Source of the DNA: Streptomyces brasiliensis | GTDB lineage: Bacteria > Actinomycetota > Actinomycetes > Streptomycetales > Streptomycetaceae | Direction: 5' to 3' | Length of the DNA: 64,000 nt | Assembly: GCF_014647875.1 (NCBI RefSeq) | Contig: NZ_BMQA01000001.1 | Coordinates: forward strand, 620,001-684,000 | Part shown: positions 1-8,844 of the stretch, one piece after another | Position numbering within the stretch: the stretch's first letter is position 1 | How the letters are laid out: each line of letters starts with the position of its first letter | Program-made: the position numbers and the translations under genes | The notes under the pieces: model-generated | Told to the model about the DNA's origin: nothing | The model's input: only the letters and a program-made list of their open reading frames with translations | Databases searched by the model: none

Positions 1-1
1 C

Positions 2-610
2 TGCGAGACCTGCCAGGGCGAGGGTTTCGTCAGCGTGGAGCTGCTGTTCCTGCCGAGCACGTACGCGCCGTGTCCGGACTGCGGCGGGGCGCGCTACAAC
101 CCCGAGACGCTCCGGGTGACGTACCGGGGACGGAACATCGCGCAGGTGCTCGACCTGACGGTGGAAGCGGCGGCGGAGTTCTTCGCGGACACCCCTGTGG
201 TGGCCCACAGCCTGGACACCCTGCTCGACGTGGGCCTCGGCTATCTGCGCCTCGGCCAGCCCGCGACCGAGCTGTCCGGCGGGGAGGCCCAGCGCATCAA
301 GCTGGCGAGCGAGTTGCAGCGCGGCCGCCGGGCGCACACCCTCTACCTGCTCGACGAGCCGACAACGGGCCTGCACCCGGCCGACGTCCAGGTCCTGATG
401 CGCCAACTGCACGGCCTGGTGGACGCCGGTCACACGGTCGTGGTGGTCGAACACGACATGACGGTGGTGGCGGAAGCGGACTGGGCGATCGACCTGGGTC
501 CCGGCGGCGGTGACCAGGGCGGCAGGATCGTGGCGGCGGGGCCTCCGGCGGAGGTGGCGCGGGCCGTGGGCAGCGCCACGGCACCGTATCTGGCCCGGAT
601 CATGGGGTGA
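2..610 (+). CDS. UvrA-like excinuclease ABC subunit A, C-terminal part (gene starts before the window)
   Basis: The reading frame is already open at base 2, so the start lies upstream. The visible 202 residues begin in the second UvrA zinc finger (CETC, then [10 protein letters not shown]) and continue into the second ABC ATPase: signature LSGGEAQR, Walker [11 protein letters not shown], and the switch histidine in VVVEHD. UvrA binds DNA and scans for bulky lesions in nucleotide excision repair. Streptomyces usually carry, besides the housekeeping uvrA, UvrA-like paralogues linked to drug resistance. The location beside lipid genes, away from uvrB or uvrC, suggests such a paralogue, but the missing N-terminal half prevents a decision. 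The next gene is convergent, 252 bp away, and nothing clear is seen in that gap. Confidence 0.9.
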   Translation, partial: CETCQGEGFVSVELLFLPSTYAPCPDCGGARYNPETLRVTYRGRNIAQVLDLTVEAAAEFFADTPVVAHSLDTLLDVGLGYLRLGQPATELSGGEAQRIKLASELQRGRRAHTLYLLDEPTTGLHPADVQVLMRQLHGLVDAGHTVVVVEHDMTVVAEADWAIDLGPGGGDQGGRIVAAGPPAEVARAVGSATAPYLARIMG

Positions 611-862
611 GCGCCGTCGGCCGGCCGCGGGACCGCCGACCGGTCTGCCACGCGAGCGACGCCTGGCGGCGGCCGGGCGGTGGGCCCGCTCGACGCGCGT
701 GACGGACGGCGGGTGTCGCGCGCCGGGTGGCGGTCACCGCATCGACCCGGCGGGCCCGGCACCGGTCGACGCCCACGGCATCCTCGGGCCCCACACCGAG
801 CGGCGACCGCTGTGTCCGCCCGGCCCCGGGCCCCCACCGGCCGACCGTGACAGCGTGGCCCC

Positions 863-1723
863 TCAGGCCGCGCCCCGGGCAGTGCCGCTGAACGCCGGAG
901 CCTCGGCGTGGACGTGGTCGAGCACCAGCGCCGCGTGGGTCCAGCCCGGCTCGCCTCCCGTCGGCTGTGCCGCCCGGGCCAGGGCTCGGCGGTCCGGGTG
1001 GGTGCCCGGCGCGATCGCCGGGAGGACCTGTACCTCGGCCACCAGGCCGCGCGCCGTCGCCACCCGCCACAGGGAGGCGAACAGCGTGTCCTCGCCCACG
1101 AAGGCGGGGGCCGTGCTGGCCGCTCCCCCCTCGACGCGGTACTGCAGGCGGACCGGCTGGACGGGGACGCCCGCGTCGAGTGCGGCCTGGAAGACCGCCC
1201 GGTGGAAGCGGCCGTGGGCGCGGCCGCACCAGGTGCTACCCTCGGGGAACGCGACGACGGCCGCGCCGCCCCGGAGGGCTCCCGCGATGCGCGCGACCGT
1301 GTCCGGGAGCGCGCGCAGGCGGTCCCGCTCGATGAACAGGACGCCCGCGCCGGCCGCCAGCGCACCGGCCACGGGCCACTCGCGGATCTCCGTCTTGGCG
1401 AGCATCCGCGCCGGACGCACCGCGGCCAGCAGCGGGATGTCCAGCCAGGAGATGTGGTTGGCCACCAGGAGCAGACCGCCCGTGGGCGCGGCGGTGCCGG
1501 TGATGCGCACCCGGACCCCGGCGGCCCGCACGATCGCCCGGCACCACCGCCCGACCAGCCCGGCGGGGATCCTCCCGCCGAGCGGGAGCAGCACGGCCCC
1601 GGCCAGGACGAGGACCGCGACCCCGGCGAGCCGCAGCACCGCACGTGGTACGGCCGTGGCGGACCCCGTCGGCTCCACGCACGCCCCTGGGGTGCAGGGC
1701 GCGCTGGGCAGCCAGACGCTCAT
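863..1723 (-). CDS. olsA: 1-acyl-sn-glycerol-3-phosphate-type acyltransferase, ornithine lipid O-acyltransferase
   Basis: This is a PlsC-family membrane acyltransferase of 286 residues. A hydrophobic N-terminal segment (about residues 27-50) precedes the catalytic H-x4-D motif NHISWLD (H90, D95) and the FPEGST substrate motif (159-164). The start is the ATG whose A overlaps the TGA of the upstream gene (TGATG), so the two genes are translationally coupled; the frame stays open further upstream, but that part is antisense-like composition. In the ornithine lipid pathway OlsA adds a second fatty acid to lyso-ornithine lipid from acyl-ACP. The direct partnership with an OlsB-type N-acyltransferase is what supports OlsA rather than a general phospholipid PlsC. 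Confidence 0.82.
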   Translation of the reverse strand: MSVWLPSAPCTPGACVEPTGSATAVPRAVLRLAGVAVLVLAGAVLLPLGGRIPAGLVGRWCRAIVRAAGVRVRITGTAAPTGGLLLVANHISWLDIPLLAAVRPARMLAKTEIREWPVAGALAAGAGVLFIERDRLRALPDTVARIAGALRGGAAVVAFPEGSTWCGRAHGRFHRAVFQAALDAGVPVQPVRLQYRVEGGAASTAPAFVGEDTLFASLWRVATARGLVAEVQVLPAIAPGTHPDRRALARAAQPTGGEPGWTHAALVLDHVHAEAPAFSGTARGAA

Positions 1724-2496
1724 CAGGCAGCCGGTACGAGGGAGAGGAAATGCTTCAGGTAGCGCGGGTTGACCCGGCGCATCGACAGCAGCACGTACAG
1801 GTCGGCGACGCCGAAGTCCGGGTCGTGCGCGGGCTCGCCGCAGACCCAGGCGCCCAGCCGCAGATAGCCGCGCAGCAGGGCGGGAAGCTCGGTGCGTCCG
1901 GCCGGCGCCTCGGCGTTGGGGATCCAGGGCAGCAGCGGCCGTACCCGGTACTCCTCGGGCGCCAGGTGCTTGTCCTTCACGCGCTCCCAGGTGCCGGTGG
2001 CCAGCGCGCCGCCGTCGGCGAGCGGGACGGAGCAGCAGCCCGCCAGCCACTCGTGGCCGCGGTCGACCATGTAGCGGGCGATTCCGGCCCAGATCAGGCC
2101 GATGACCGTGCCGTCGCGGTGGTCGGGGTGCACGCAGGAGCGGCCGACCTCGACCAGACCCGGGCGGATCGGGTCGAGTCCGGCGAGGTCGAACTCGCCC
2201 TCGGAGTAGAGCCGCCCGGCGACGGACGCGCGCTCCGGGGGCAGCAGCCGGTAGGTGCCGACGACCTGCCCGGTCAGGGTGTCGTTCACGAGCAGGTGGT
2301 CGCAGTACGCGTCGAAGGGGTCGATGTCGTGGCCCGGCTGCGGGGTCGACAGCAGAGCGCCCATCTCACCGGCGAAGACGTCGTGCCGCAGCCGCTGCGC
2401 GGCCCGCACGTCGGCCTCGTCACGGGCGAGCGTGACGGTGTAGCGGGTGGGCGCGGCGGGCTGCGGGGGACGGTCGAGGGTGGAAACGCCGGTCAT
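1723..2496 (-). CDS. olsB: OlsB-type GNAT N-acyltransferase, lyso-ornithine lipid synthase
   Basis: The 257-residue protein belongs to the GNAT-like family that acylates the alpha-amino group of ornithine with a 3-hydroxy fatty acid from acyl-ACP. The core around residues 100-150 holds the family segments EVGRSCVHPDHRDG and LIWAGIARYM, and the C-terminus ends in LLSMRRVNPRYLKHFL. The ATG is preceded by a good AGGAGAG ribosome site. It is the first gene of a two-gene unit with olsA (1-nt overlap), giving both acylation steps for ornithine lipids, phosphorus-free membrane lipids often used under phosphate limitation. No PHO box was recognised upstream. The gap 2497-2647 separates it from the aromatic pathway, which reads in the same direction toward it. 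Confidence 0.85.
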   Translation of the reverse strand: MTGVSTLDRPPQPAAPTRYTVTLARDEADVRAAQRLRHDVFAGEMGALLSTPQPGHDIDPFDAYCDHLLVNDTLTGQVVGTYRLLPPERASVAGRLYSEGEFDLAGLDPIRPGLVEVGRSCVHPDHRDGTVIGLIWAGIARYMVDRGHEWLAGCCSVPLADGGALATGTWERVKDKHLAPEEYRVRPLLPWIPNAEAPAGRTELPALLRGYLRLGAWVCGEPAHDPDFGVADLYVLLSMRRVNPRYLKHFLSLVPAA

Positions 2497-2647
2497 GGCT
2501 CTCTCCTGGTCACGGGCCGGTGCGGCGACGTCGGGGACAACCCCAGTTCTTCCGACGCCGGTTGGCGCGCGCGTGACCTGTGCCAGGAGAGCGGATGTGC
2601 GGTTGTTGAACGGGTGGGGTGCGCCAGGGACCCTCAGTAACCGCAGG

Positions 2648-3493
2648 TCAGTTGTTCGTGACGAAGTCTACGACCAACCGGTTGAACTCGTCGGCGTGCT
2701 CGATCATCGCCCAGTGACCGCAGTGGTTGAGCACCACCAGCCGGCTGTTCGGGATGCTCGCCAGCAGGTACAGCGAGTTCTCGTAGGAGACGACGCGGTC
2801 GTCCCGGCCGTGGATGAGCAGGGCCGGCACCTGGATGGCCGGCAGCAGCTCGGGCTTGACCCACTTCGGCAGCGGCGCGCCCTTGGGCAGGCCGTCCACG
2901 TAGTTGCGCAGATGGTCCGGGCGGCCCAGCGCGGCGTCCGAGCGGGCCTGGCACAGCTCGGGGGTGGCGAACCGGGCCTTGTCGTAGACCATGATCTCGA
3001 CGAGGCGCCGCATGTTCTCCGGGCTCGCGTCCTGGTAGGCCTGGATCAGGACCTTGAGGCCCTCGGAGGGGCCGTCGCCGGCGCCGAAGAGGGTGGGCAT
3101 CCGGCCGACGGGCGGGCCCATGGTGATCAGGTGTGAGATGCGCTCGGGGTGCTCGGTGGCCAGCCGCAGCGAGGTCTGGCCGCCCATCGAGTTGCCGACG
3201 AACGCGGCCTTGTCGATGCCGAGGGCGTCCAGGAACTGGATCGCCGCCGTGACGTGGTCGAGCTGGTCGACGGTGGCCGCGGACGACTCGCCCCAGCCGG
3301 GCATGTCGACGGCGTACACGTGGAAGTGCTCGGCCAGTGCCTCGATGTTGCCGGCGAAGTTGCTCCAGCCGGTCGCGCCGGGCCCGCTGCCGTGCAGCAG
3401 GACGACCGGGTGGCCGGAGCCCGCCTCGTAGTAGCGGAGTTTCCAGTCGGCGGTCTGGACGGTGCGGGCGATGGTGTTCGGGTCGAGGGTCAT
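2648..3493 (-). CDS. meta-cleavage product alpha/beta hydrolase (MhpC/BphD type)
   Basis: An alpha/beta-hydrolase of 281 residues with oxyanion region HGSGPGATGW (34-43), nucleophile elbow GNSMGG (Ser102), acid at HGRDD (Asp231/232) and GHW histidine (His260). These features and the length match C-C hydrolases that split the yellow ring-fission product of a catechol into 2-hydroxypenta-2,4-dienoate and an acid; for a phenylpropanoid substrate the acid is succinate (or fumarate). It is the last gene of the hydroxylase-dioxygenase-hydrolase operon and its ATG overlaps the dioxygenase stop by one base (TGATG), so it is translationally coupled. The frame is open for a long way upstream, but the N-terminus chosen here fits the family. 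Confidence 0.88.
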   Translation of the reverse strand: MTLDPNTIARTVQTADWKLRYYEAGSGHPVVLLHGSGPGATGWSNFAGNIEALAEHFHVYAVDMPGWGESSAATVDQLDHVTAAIQFLDALGIDKAAFVGNSMGGQTSLRLATEHPERISHLITMGPPVGRMPTLFGAGDGPSEGLKVLIQAYQDASPENMRRLVEIMVYDKARFATPELCQARSDAALGRPDHLRNYVDGLPKGAPLPKWVKPELLPAIQVPALLIHGRDDRVVSYENSLYLLASIPNSRLVVLNHCGHWAMIEHADEFNRLVVDFVTNN

Positions 3494-4425
3494 CAGTGGG
3501 CCTCTCCGTTCGGCGTGGGGGCGGCGGCGAGCAGGTCGGCGACGACGCCCGGGGGACGGTGGCCCCAGCTGTGCAGCCGGTCGAGCGTCTTCACCTCCCA
3601 GGTCTCGTCGTCGATGATCAGACCGCCCCAGCCGTACTCGACGCTGAAGCCCGAGGGCGTGAAGACGTAGAAGCTGAACATCTGGTCGTTGGGGTGCATG
3701 CCGAGGGTCATCTCGAACGGCTGCTTGGCGTCCATGCAGCGGTCGTAGGCGAGGCCGACGTCGCGGATGTCGGTGACCTCGACCATGAAGTGGTGGGTCT
3801 TCTTCGGCGAGGGCAGATCTCCGAAGGCCACGGTGTGGTGGCGGCCGTTGCAGTGCAGGAAGATCAGGTCGGCCACGACGCCCGGGGCCAGCTCCTCGAC
3901 GATGATGTCGCTGATCTTGAAGCCCAGCAGGTCGACGTAGAAACCGAGGTAGGTCTCGCGGGAGACGCCGTGGGCGAGCAGGACCTGGTGTCCCGCGCCG
4001 CCGGCGCCGGTCACGAACCCGCCGAGCAGTTTCGCGGACTCGAAGGGGGTGGGGGCGTCGGCCAGGCCGGTGACCAGTTCGAGGCGGTTGCCCATCGGGT
4101 CGGCGGTGACGAAGATCCGGTCGACCTTGCGGGCGGCGGCGAGGGTGTCGTCGCCCTCGGCGACCTCGGTCCCGGCGGCGCGCAGCTTCGCGACGAGCGC
4201 GTCGAGCGCGGCCGCGTCCGAGACCTCGTAGCCGGTGGCGACCAGGTCGTCGACGGGACCCTCGGTGACCACCCAGCGGTGGGCCTTCTCGTCGGTGCGC
4301 AGGGTGAATCCGTCGGCGGTCTTCTCGCCGTACTGCATGCCCAGCAGGTCGACGCCGAAGTGTTCCCAGTCGGCGAGGCTGCTGACCTCGTAGACGACGT
4401 ATCCGAGTTCCTTTACTCCGGACAT
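3493..4425 (-). CDS. type I (VOC-fold) extradiol ring-cleavage dioxygenase
   Basis: The 310-residue protein has the two-module vicinal-oxygen-chelate layout of 2,3-dihydroxybiphenyl dioxygenase relatives. The Fe(II) ligands are visible in module 2: His146 (GAGHQVLL), His212 (THHFMVEV) and Glu263 (FSVEYGWGG), at spacings close to the H146/H210/E260 of BphC. The reaction is meta-cleavage of a substituted catechol. E. coli MhpB is an unrelated LigB-type enzyme, so this cluster does the same chemistry with a different fold, as in Rhodococcus-type pathways. A strong AAGGAG lies before the ATG. It sits between the flavin hydroxylase (33-bp gap) and the C-C hydrolase (1-nt overlap). Confidence 0.88.
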   Translation of the reverse strand: MSGVKELGYVVYEVSSLADWEHFGVDLLGMQYGEKTADGFTLRTDEKAHRWVVTEGPVDDLVATGYEVSDAAALDALVAKLRAAGTEVAEGDDTLAAARKVDRIFVTADPMGNRLELVTGLADAPTPFESAKLLGGFVTGAGGAGHQVLLAHGVSRETYLGFYVDLLGFKISDIIVEELAPGVVADLIFLHCNGRHHTVAFGDLPSPKKTHHFMVEVTDIRDVGLAYDRCMDAKQPFEMTLGMHPNDQMFSFYVFTPSGFSVEYGWGGLIIDDETWEVKTLDRLHSWGHRPPGVVADLLAAAPTPNGEAH

Positions 4426-4458
4426 GTCCGTTCTCCTTCTTTCGGGCTCTCGGGCTTC

Positions 4459-6006
4459 TCAGATCGTGGGGACGGCGAGGCCGCTGACATCGGCCGCGGC
4501 CACGAACCGGTCGGGACGCAGGGCCACGGCGCGGGCGCCGTACCGGCGCAGCCACGGCAGCAGGGCCTCGTCGAGGTCGACCAGTTCGTCCGGGCCCTGC
4601 GTGTACTCCGTCTTCGGCCGTACGGCGAGGTAGCGGGCGCCGAGCGCGTCCCAGCCGGCCTTCTCCTCGGGAGTCAGCAGGGTCGCGGGGTCGACGTCGT
4701 CGCCGAGCAGGACGAAGCCGTGGCCGAGGAGGTCGTCCAGCCGGGCCATCCGGCCGACGGTGTCGCCGACGGTGGGCTGCGGCACCATCCGGCCGACGAT
4801 GCTGGCGTCGCCCAGCGGACCCCGCAGCCAGCCGCCCTCCAGCACCGGCGGGGCGGTCAGCGGCGGCTCGTAGGGAGTGACGGGGTTGTCGGGCACCGCG
4901 TTCATCGCGGCCTGCTCCTCCTCGGAGGCCTCCCGCTTGATGACGCGTCCGAGGCCGACGGCGAGGCCGGTGTAGTAGGCGGCGTTCGGGCGCCGCTCGG
5001 CCTCGTAGGTGTCCAGCCAGCTCTCGGGCAGCTCGCCCTTGATGACGCGGGCGAGCTTCCAGCCCAGGTTGTGGGCGTCGCGCATCCCGGTCTGCATCCC
5101 GGCGCCGGCCCACGGCGGCATCAGGTGAGCCGCGTCGCCGGCCAGGAAGACCCGGTCCCGGCGCCAGGTGTCGGCCATGCGGACGTGGTGCCGGTAGAAG
5201 GCGTGCTGGTGGATCTCGACGTCGTCCTCGGTCACCCCGAGCGCCTTGAGCAGCGGCCACACCTCGGTGCTGGTCGGGTAGTCCTCGGGGGACTCGTCGG
5301 GCTTGAGCGGGATCTCCCAGCGGTGGTTGCCCGCGGACAGGGCGATGTCGACGACCGGGCGCTCCTTGTCGGACCAGAAGGTCAGGAAGTCGCGGTCGGG
5401 CCACCAGCGCTTGACGCGGCAGTCGACGACCACCCAGGAGACGTGGTTGGTGTCGCCGTCCAGCTGACAGCCGATCCGGCCGCGGGTGGCGCTGGAGCCG
5501 CCGTCGGCGCCGATCGCGTACCGGGCGCGGAGCGTGCGGGTCTCTCCGGTCTCGGTGTCCTTCGCGGTGAGGGTGACACCGTCCTCGTCCTGGTCGATCT
5601 CCGTGACCTCGGCGCCGTAGTGGACGGTGATGCGGTCGCCGTACTCCTCGGCGGCGGCGCGCAGTTCGGCCTCCATCGTCGGCTGGTAGATGTTGTAGAA
5701 GCGCGGTTTGCGGCCCAGCGTCGACGGCGGGTGCTCGATCCGCATGATCTCCGTGCCGTCGTAGGTCATCCAGCGCAGGGCCCGCTGCGGGTCGATCTTC
5801 TTGTCGATGCGCTCGTCGATGCCGAGGTCCTGGAAGATCCGCATCGTCCAGTCGTTGACGGTCACGGCGCGGGCCCGGGGGTAAAGGTCCTTGTCCCGTT
5901 CGACGGCGACGGCAGAGACGCCGTAACGGGCGAGAGTGAGGGCGGCGATCACGCCGGTCGGGCCGTACCCGACAATCGCGACATCCGCGTCGTAGCTCTG
6001 GGTCAT
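4459..6006 (-). CDS. FAD-dependent aromatic hydroxylase (MhpA-like, 3-(3-hydroxyphenyl)propionate hydroxylase type)
   Basis: A single-component flavoprotein monooxygenase of 515 residues: N-terminal dinucleotide fold GYGPTG (13-18), the DG motif around GADGGSS (167-172), and the GD flavin-binding motif GDAAHLMPP (290-298). It should insert one oxygen ortho to a phenolic hydroxyl using NAD(P)H, giving the catechol that the next gene cleaves. The ATG at 6006 follows GGAG at normal spacing; earlier in-frame codons would run through the operator palindrome and are unlikely. It is the first gene of its operon and is divergent from a TetR regulator. The substrate is inferred only from pathway context; 3-hydroxyphenylpropionate, 3-hydroxycinnamate or a similar phenolic acid are candidates. 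Confidence 0.85.
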   Translation of the reverse strand: MTQSYDADVAIVGYGPTGVIAALTLARYGVSAVAVERDKDLYPRARAVTVNDWTMRIFQDLGIDERIDKKIDPQRALRWMTYDGTEIMRIEHPPSTLGRKPRFYNIYQPTMEAELRAAAEEYGDRITVHYGAEVTEIDQDEDGVTLTAKDTETGETRTLRARYAIGADGGSSATRGRIGCQLDGDTNHVSWVVVDCRVKRWWPDRDFLTFWSDKERPVVDIALSAGNHRWEIPLKPDESPEDYPTSTEVWPLLKALGVTEDDVEIHQHAFYRHHVRMADTWRRDRVFLAGDAAHLMPPWAGAGMQTGMRDAHNLGWKLARVIKGELPESWLDTYEAERRPNAAYYTGLAVGLGRVIKREASEEEQAAMNAVPDNPVTPYEPPLTAPPVLEGGWLRGPLGDASIVGRMVPQPTVGDTVGRMARLDDLLGHGFVLLGDDVDPATLLTPEEKAGWDALGARYLAVRPKTEYTQGPDELVDLDEALLPWLRRYGARAVALRPDRFVAAADVSGLAVPTI

Positions 6007-6051
6007 GCACAGACTCCGTTGTCCCGTCCGCACGCCTCGGTGCGGAACTTT

Positions 6052-6071
6052 TGGACCGATCGGTCGGTCCA
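6052..6071. promoter_or_regulatory. Candidate TetR operator in the divergent hydroxylase/TetR promoter region
   Basis: A perfect inverted repeat, TGGACCGA-TCGG-TCGGTCCA, has 8-bp arms around a 4-bp centre. It lies 46 bp upstream of the hydroxylase ATG and 130 bp upstream of the TetR start. Size and symmetry suit a TetR-family dimer. The neighbouring sequence is unusually AT-rich for this genome (AATAGTGGGGGAGGTTAACAACT), as expected of a promoter. Confidence 0.6.
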
Positions 6072-6187
6072 ATAGTGGGGGAGGTTAACAACTCGCCACG
6101 GCGGCATGTCAAGGGTTATTGCAAGATCTTGTGACAGGGATGGACGGCCCGGACCGGGGGTGGATCACCGCATCCGGAGGTGCCGCC

Positions 6188-6200
6188 TAGAATTCGGCAG
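6188..6200 (+). promoter_or_regulatory. Candidate -10 element for a leaderless TetR transcript
   Basis: TAGAAT at 6188-6193 matches the Streptomyces -10 pattern TANNNT, and the GTG start codon begins at 6201, seven bases after it. No ribosome site precedes that GTG, so transcription probably begins at the start codon. No convincing -35 box was seen. Confidence 0.45.
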
Positions 6201-6851
6201 GTGGAGACGTCCGAGCCGAAAGCGCACACCAGCAACCGTCGCGGCCGCCGATCGCGCCAGGAGATCCTCGACGCGGCGGCGCGCGTGATGTCCGTGCGCG
6301 GCTACGCCGGCACGTCGATGTCGACGCTCGTCAAGGAGACGGGCCTGCCCAAGAGCGCCTTCTACCATCACTTCGAGTCCAAGGCGGGGCTGCTGTCGGC
6401 GGTCATGGTCCAGGGAGCGCACGGGTTCTTCGGCGCCATGCGCGACGCCCACCGCGACCCGCCCGAGGGCGGCACGCCGCGCGAGCGCATGCGCTGGTAC
6501 CTGGGGCGGACGGGCGAAGTCATCGAGAACCGCGAGGAGTTCCTGCGGCTGCTCCTGGTCCTGGTGATGAGTCATGAGGCAGCCGAGGCGCCCGAGGCGC
6601 TGCGGACCGTGCAGGCGGTCCGTGACGAGGGCCGCGTGTACATGCAGCACATGATCCGCTCCGCGTTCGCGGGAGAGGGCGAGGCCGCCGCCGATCTGGT
6701 CGCGGACGCCCTCGCCCACTTCTGCATGGGCGGGTTCGACGGCGCCTTCGTGTCCTTCCAGTCTGCGGACGGCAAGCCGCTCTCGCAGTTCATGGAAGAA
6801 CTCGCCGACGCCACGGTGGCGCTCGGCGAGTCCCTCCTCGCCGCCCGCTGA
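6201..6851 (+). CDS. TetR/AcrR-family transcriptional regulator
   Basis: The protein is 216 residues from the GTG at 6201. The N-terminal TetR helix-turn-helix is clear: SRQEILDAAARVMSVRGY, then SMSTLVKETGLPKSAFYHHF, then the conserved KAGLL. The C-terminal ligand-binding domain is variable, as usual. An alternative GTG at 6180 would add seven residues, but the -10 box at 6188 would then lie inside the gene; the leaderless start is preferred. The gene is divergent from the hydroxylase operon with an operator-like palindrome between them, so it most likely represses that operon until a pathway phenolic is bound. It converges on the aldolase gene with a 23-bp gap. Confidence 0.87.
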   Translation: METSEPKAHTSNRRGRRSRQEILDAAARVMSVRGYAGTSMSTLVKETGLPKSAFYHHFESKAGLLSAVMVQGAHGFFGAMRDAHRDPPEGGTPRERMRWYLGRTGEVIENREEFLRLLLVLVMSHEAAEAPEALRTVQAVRDEGRVYMQHMIRSAFAGEGEAAADLVADALAHFCMGGFDGAFVSFQSADGKPLSQFMEELADATVALGESLLAAR

Positions 6852-6874
6852 GGCGGACGGCACTTGACGCACCC

Positions 6875-7900
6875 TCAGGCGGCCTGCGCCTCGCGCTCGG
6901 CGACGATCGTGAGCGCGACGTCGACGATCATGTCCTCCTGACCGCCCACGAGACGGCGGCGGCCGCACTCCATGAGGATGTCGCGGACGTCGATGCCGTA
7001 CCGCGCGGCGGCGGCCTCCGCGTGCCGCAGGAACGACGAGTAGACACCGGCGTACCCCAGCGTGAGGGTCTCTCGGTCGACGCGCACCGGACGGTCCTGG
7101 AGCGGCCGGACGATGTCGTCGGCGGCGTCCTGGAGCTGGAACAGATCGCAGCCGTGCTCGAAGTCCGAGATGTTCGCGACCGCGATGAACGCCTCCAGCG
7201 GGCAGTTGCCCGCGCCCGCGCCGTGCCCCGCGAGCGAGGCGTCGACCCGGCGCACGCCGTTCTCCACGGCCACGACGGAGTTGGCGACCGACAGCGAGAG
7301 GTTCTCGTGGGCGTGGATGCCGATCTCGGTCTCCGCGTCCAGGACATCGCGGTAGGCCCGTACGCGCGCGGCCACGTCGTTCATGGTGAGCCGGCCGCCG
7401 GAGTCGGTGACGTAGACGCAGTGCGCGCCGTACGACTCCATCAGCTTGGCCTGCTTGGCCAGTTCCTCGGGCGGGGCCATGTGAGAGAGCATCAGGAAGC
7501 CGGACACGTCCATGCCGAGTTCACGGGCCGCGGCGATGTGCTGGGCCGCGATGTCAGCCTCGGTGCAGTGCGTGGCGACGCGGACCGAGCGGACGCCCAG
7601 GTCGTAGGCGCGCTTCAGCTCGTGGATGGTGCCGACGCCGGGCAGCAGCAGGGTGGTGAGGCGAGCGCGCTCCAGCACGGAGGCCGCCGCCTCGATCCAC
7701 TCCCAGTCCGTGTTCGAGCCGGGGCCGTAGTTGACCGAACCGCCGGCGAGGCCGTCGCCGTGCGCGACCTCGATCGCGTCGACGCCCGCCCGGTCGAGTG
7801 CGGCGACGATGCGCTTGACGTCCTCGGGGGTGATCCGGTGCCGTACGGCGTGCATGCCGTCGCGCAGGGTCACGTCCTGGACGAAGATCGGGGTGCCCAT
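6875..7900 (-). CDS. mhpE: 4-hydroxy-2-oxovalerate aldolase (MhpE/BphI/DmpG type)
   Basis: The 341-residue protein is a class II HMGL-type TIM-barrel aldolase. The catalytic Arg13 and metal-binding Asp14 lie in TLRDGMHAV; the metal histidines are His196 and His198 in GIHAHEN; the family segment [17 protein letters not shown] follows. It splits 4-hydroxy-2-oxovalerate into pyruvate and acetaldehyde, and in this family forms a channelling complex with the acylating acetaldehyde dehydrogenase. That enzyme is encoded directly upstream with a 1-nt TGATG overlap. This is the last gene of the hydratase-dehydrogenase-aldolase operon. Confidence 0.93.
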   Translation of the reverse strand: MGTPIFVQDVTLRDGMHAVRHRITPEDVKRIVAALDRAGVDAIEVAHGDGLAGGSVNYGPGSNTDWEWIEAAASVLERARLTTLLLPGVGTIHELKRAYDLGVRSVRVATHCTEADIAAQHIAAARELGMDVSGFLMLSHMAPPEELAKQAKLMESYGAHCVYVTDSGGRLTMNDVAARVRAYRDVLDAETEIGIHAHENLSLSVANSVVAVENGVRRVDASLAGHGAGAGNCPLEAFIAVANISDFEHGCDLFQLQDAADDIVRPLQDRPVRVDRETLTLGYAGVYSSFLRHAEAAAARYGIDVRDILMECGRRRLVGGQEDMIVDVALTIVAEREAQAA

Positions 7901-8844
7901 CAGCGGCCCGCCTTCCGTGCTGCGATGCGCTCCGCGACCTGCAGGCCGGCGGAGGTCATGATGTCGAGGTTGCCGGCGTAGGCCGGGAGGTAGTGCGCGG
8001 CGCCCTCGACCTCGAGGAAGACCGACACCTGGTGGGTGGGCCGGGCGCCGGCGTCGGGCAGGAGGGTGCCCACCGGCTGGTCGGCGGGGATCTCGGTGAT
8101 CTGCACCTGCTGCTTGAGGCGGTAGCCGGGGACGTACGCGGCGACGTCGGCGACCATCTTCTCCACCGACCGGCGGATCTCGTCGTGGGTCGCCGGGTCC
8201 GGTGCCGTGACGAGGCAGAAGACCGTGTCCCGCATCATCAGCGGCGGCTCGGCCGGGTTGAGGACGATGATCGCCTTGCCGCGGCGGGCTCCGCCCACGC
8301 GCTCGATGGCGGCCGAGGTGGTCTCGGTGAACTCGTCGATGTTGGCGCGGGTGCCCGGGCCCGCCGACTTCGACGCGATCGACGCGACGATCTCGGCGTA
8401 CTCGACCGGCGCGACGCGGCCGACCGCGGCGACGACGGGGATGGTGGCCTGGCCGCCGCAGGTGACCATGTTGACGTCGGGTGCGTCGAGATGCTCGTCG
8501 AGGTTGACGGCCGGGACGACGTACGGGCCGATCGCGGCCGGCGTCAGGTCGATCAGCCGCTTCCCGAGCGGGAGCAGCTTGGCGGCGTTCGTCTCGTGGG
8601 CCTTGGCGGAGGTGGCGTCGAAGACGATCTCGATCTCGTCGAAGCCCGGCAGGGCGATGAGCCCGTCCACGCCCTCGTGGGTGGTGGGCACGCCGAGCCG
8701 GGCGGCGCGGGCCAGCCCGTCCGAGGCGGGGTCGATGCCGACCATGGCGCCCATCTCCAGGTGCTGCGACCCGCGCAGCACCTTGATCATCAGGTCGGTG
8801 CCGATGTTGCCCGAGCCGATGATCGCGACCTTCGTCCTGCTCAT
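7900..8844 (-). CDS. mhpF: Acetaldehyde dehydrogenase (acylating), MhpF/BphJ type
   Basis: The 314-residue enzyme starts with an NAD-binding fold ([10 protein letters not shown], 8-17) and has the catalytic cysteine Cys129 in [11 protein letters not shown]. It converts acetaldehyde, NAD and CoA into acetyl-CoA, removing the toxic aldehyde made by the aldolase. Length and motifs match the short meta-pathway family, not the large alcohol/aldehyde dehydrogenases. It overlaps the upstream hydratase by four bases (ATGA) and the downstream aldolase by one, so all three are translationally coupled. Confidence 0.94.
   Translation of the reverse strand: MSRTKVAIIGSGNIGTDLMIKVLRGSQHLEMGAMVGIDPASDGLARAARLGVPTTHEGVDGLIALPGFDEIEIVFDATSAKAHETNAAKLLPLGKRLIDLTPAAIGPYVVPAVNLDEHLDAPDVNMVTCGGQATIPVVAAVGRVAPVEYAEIVASIASKSAGPGTRANIDEFTETTSAAIERVGGARRGKAIIVLNPAEPPLMMRDTVFCLVTAPDPATHDEIRRSVEKMVADVAAYVPGYRLKQQVQITEIPADQPVGTLLPDAGARPTHQVSVFLEVEGAAHYLPAYAGNLDIMTSAGLQVAERIAARKAGR

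Noticed and set aside
611..862. Possible short gene between the UvrA-like and olsA genes
   Set aside because: Open frames here have no ribosome site and no recognisable content; treated as a spacer between convergent genes.
2501..2591. 9-bp inverted repeat CTCTCCTGG...CCAGGAGAG around the olsB upstream region
   Set aside because: One arm is simply the olsB ribosome site; the 73-base gap makes a functional hairpin unlikely.
3337..6075. A 912-codon plus-strand open frame opposite the aromatic genes
   Set aside because: Antisense shadow of recognised genes; no motifs, no ribosome site, no plausible operon.
2648..6112. A single 1154-codon open frame through the hydrolase, dioxygenase and hydroxylase genes
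   Set aside because: Only the last 281 codons are protein-like (the hydrolase). The rest is Arg/Pro-rich sequence antiphase to two clear genes in another frame, a common artefact at high GC.
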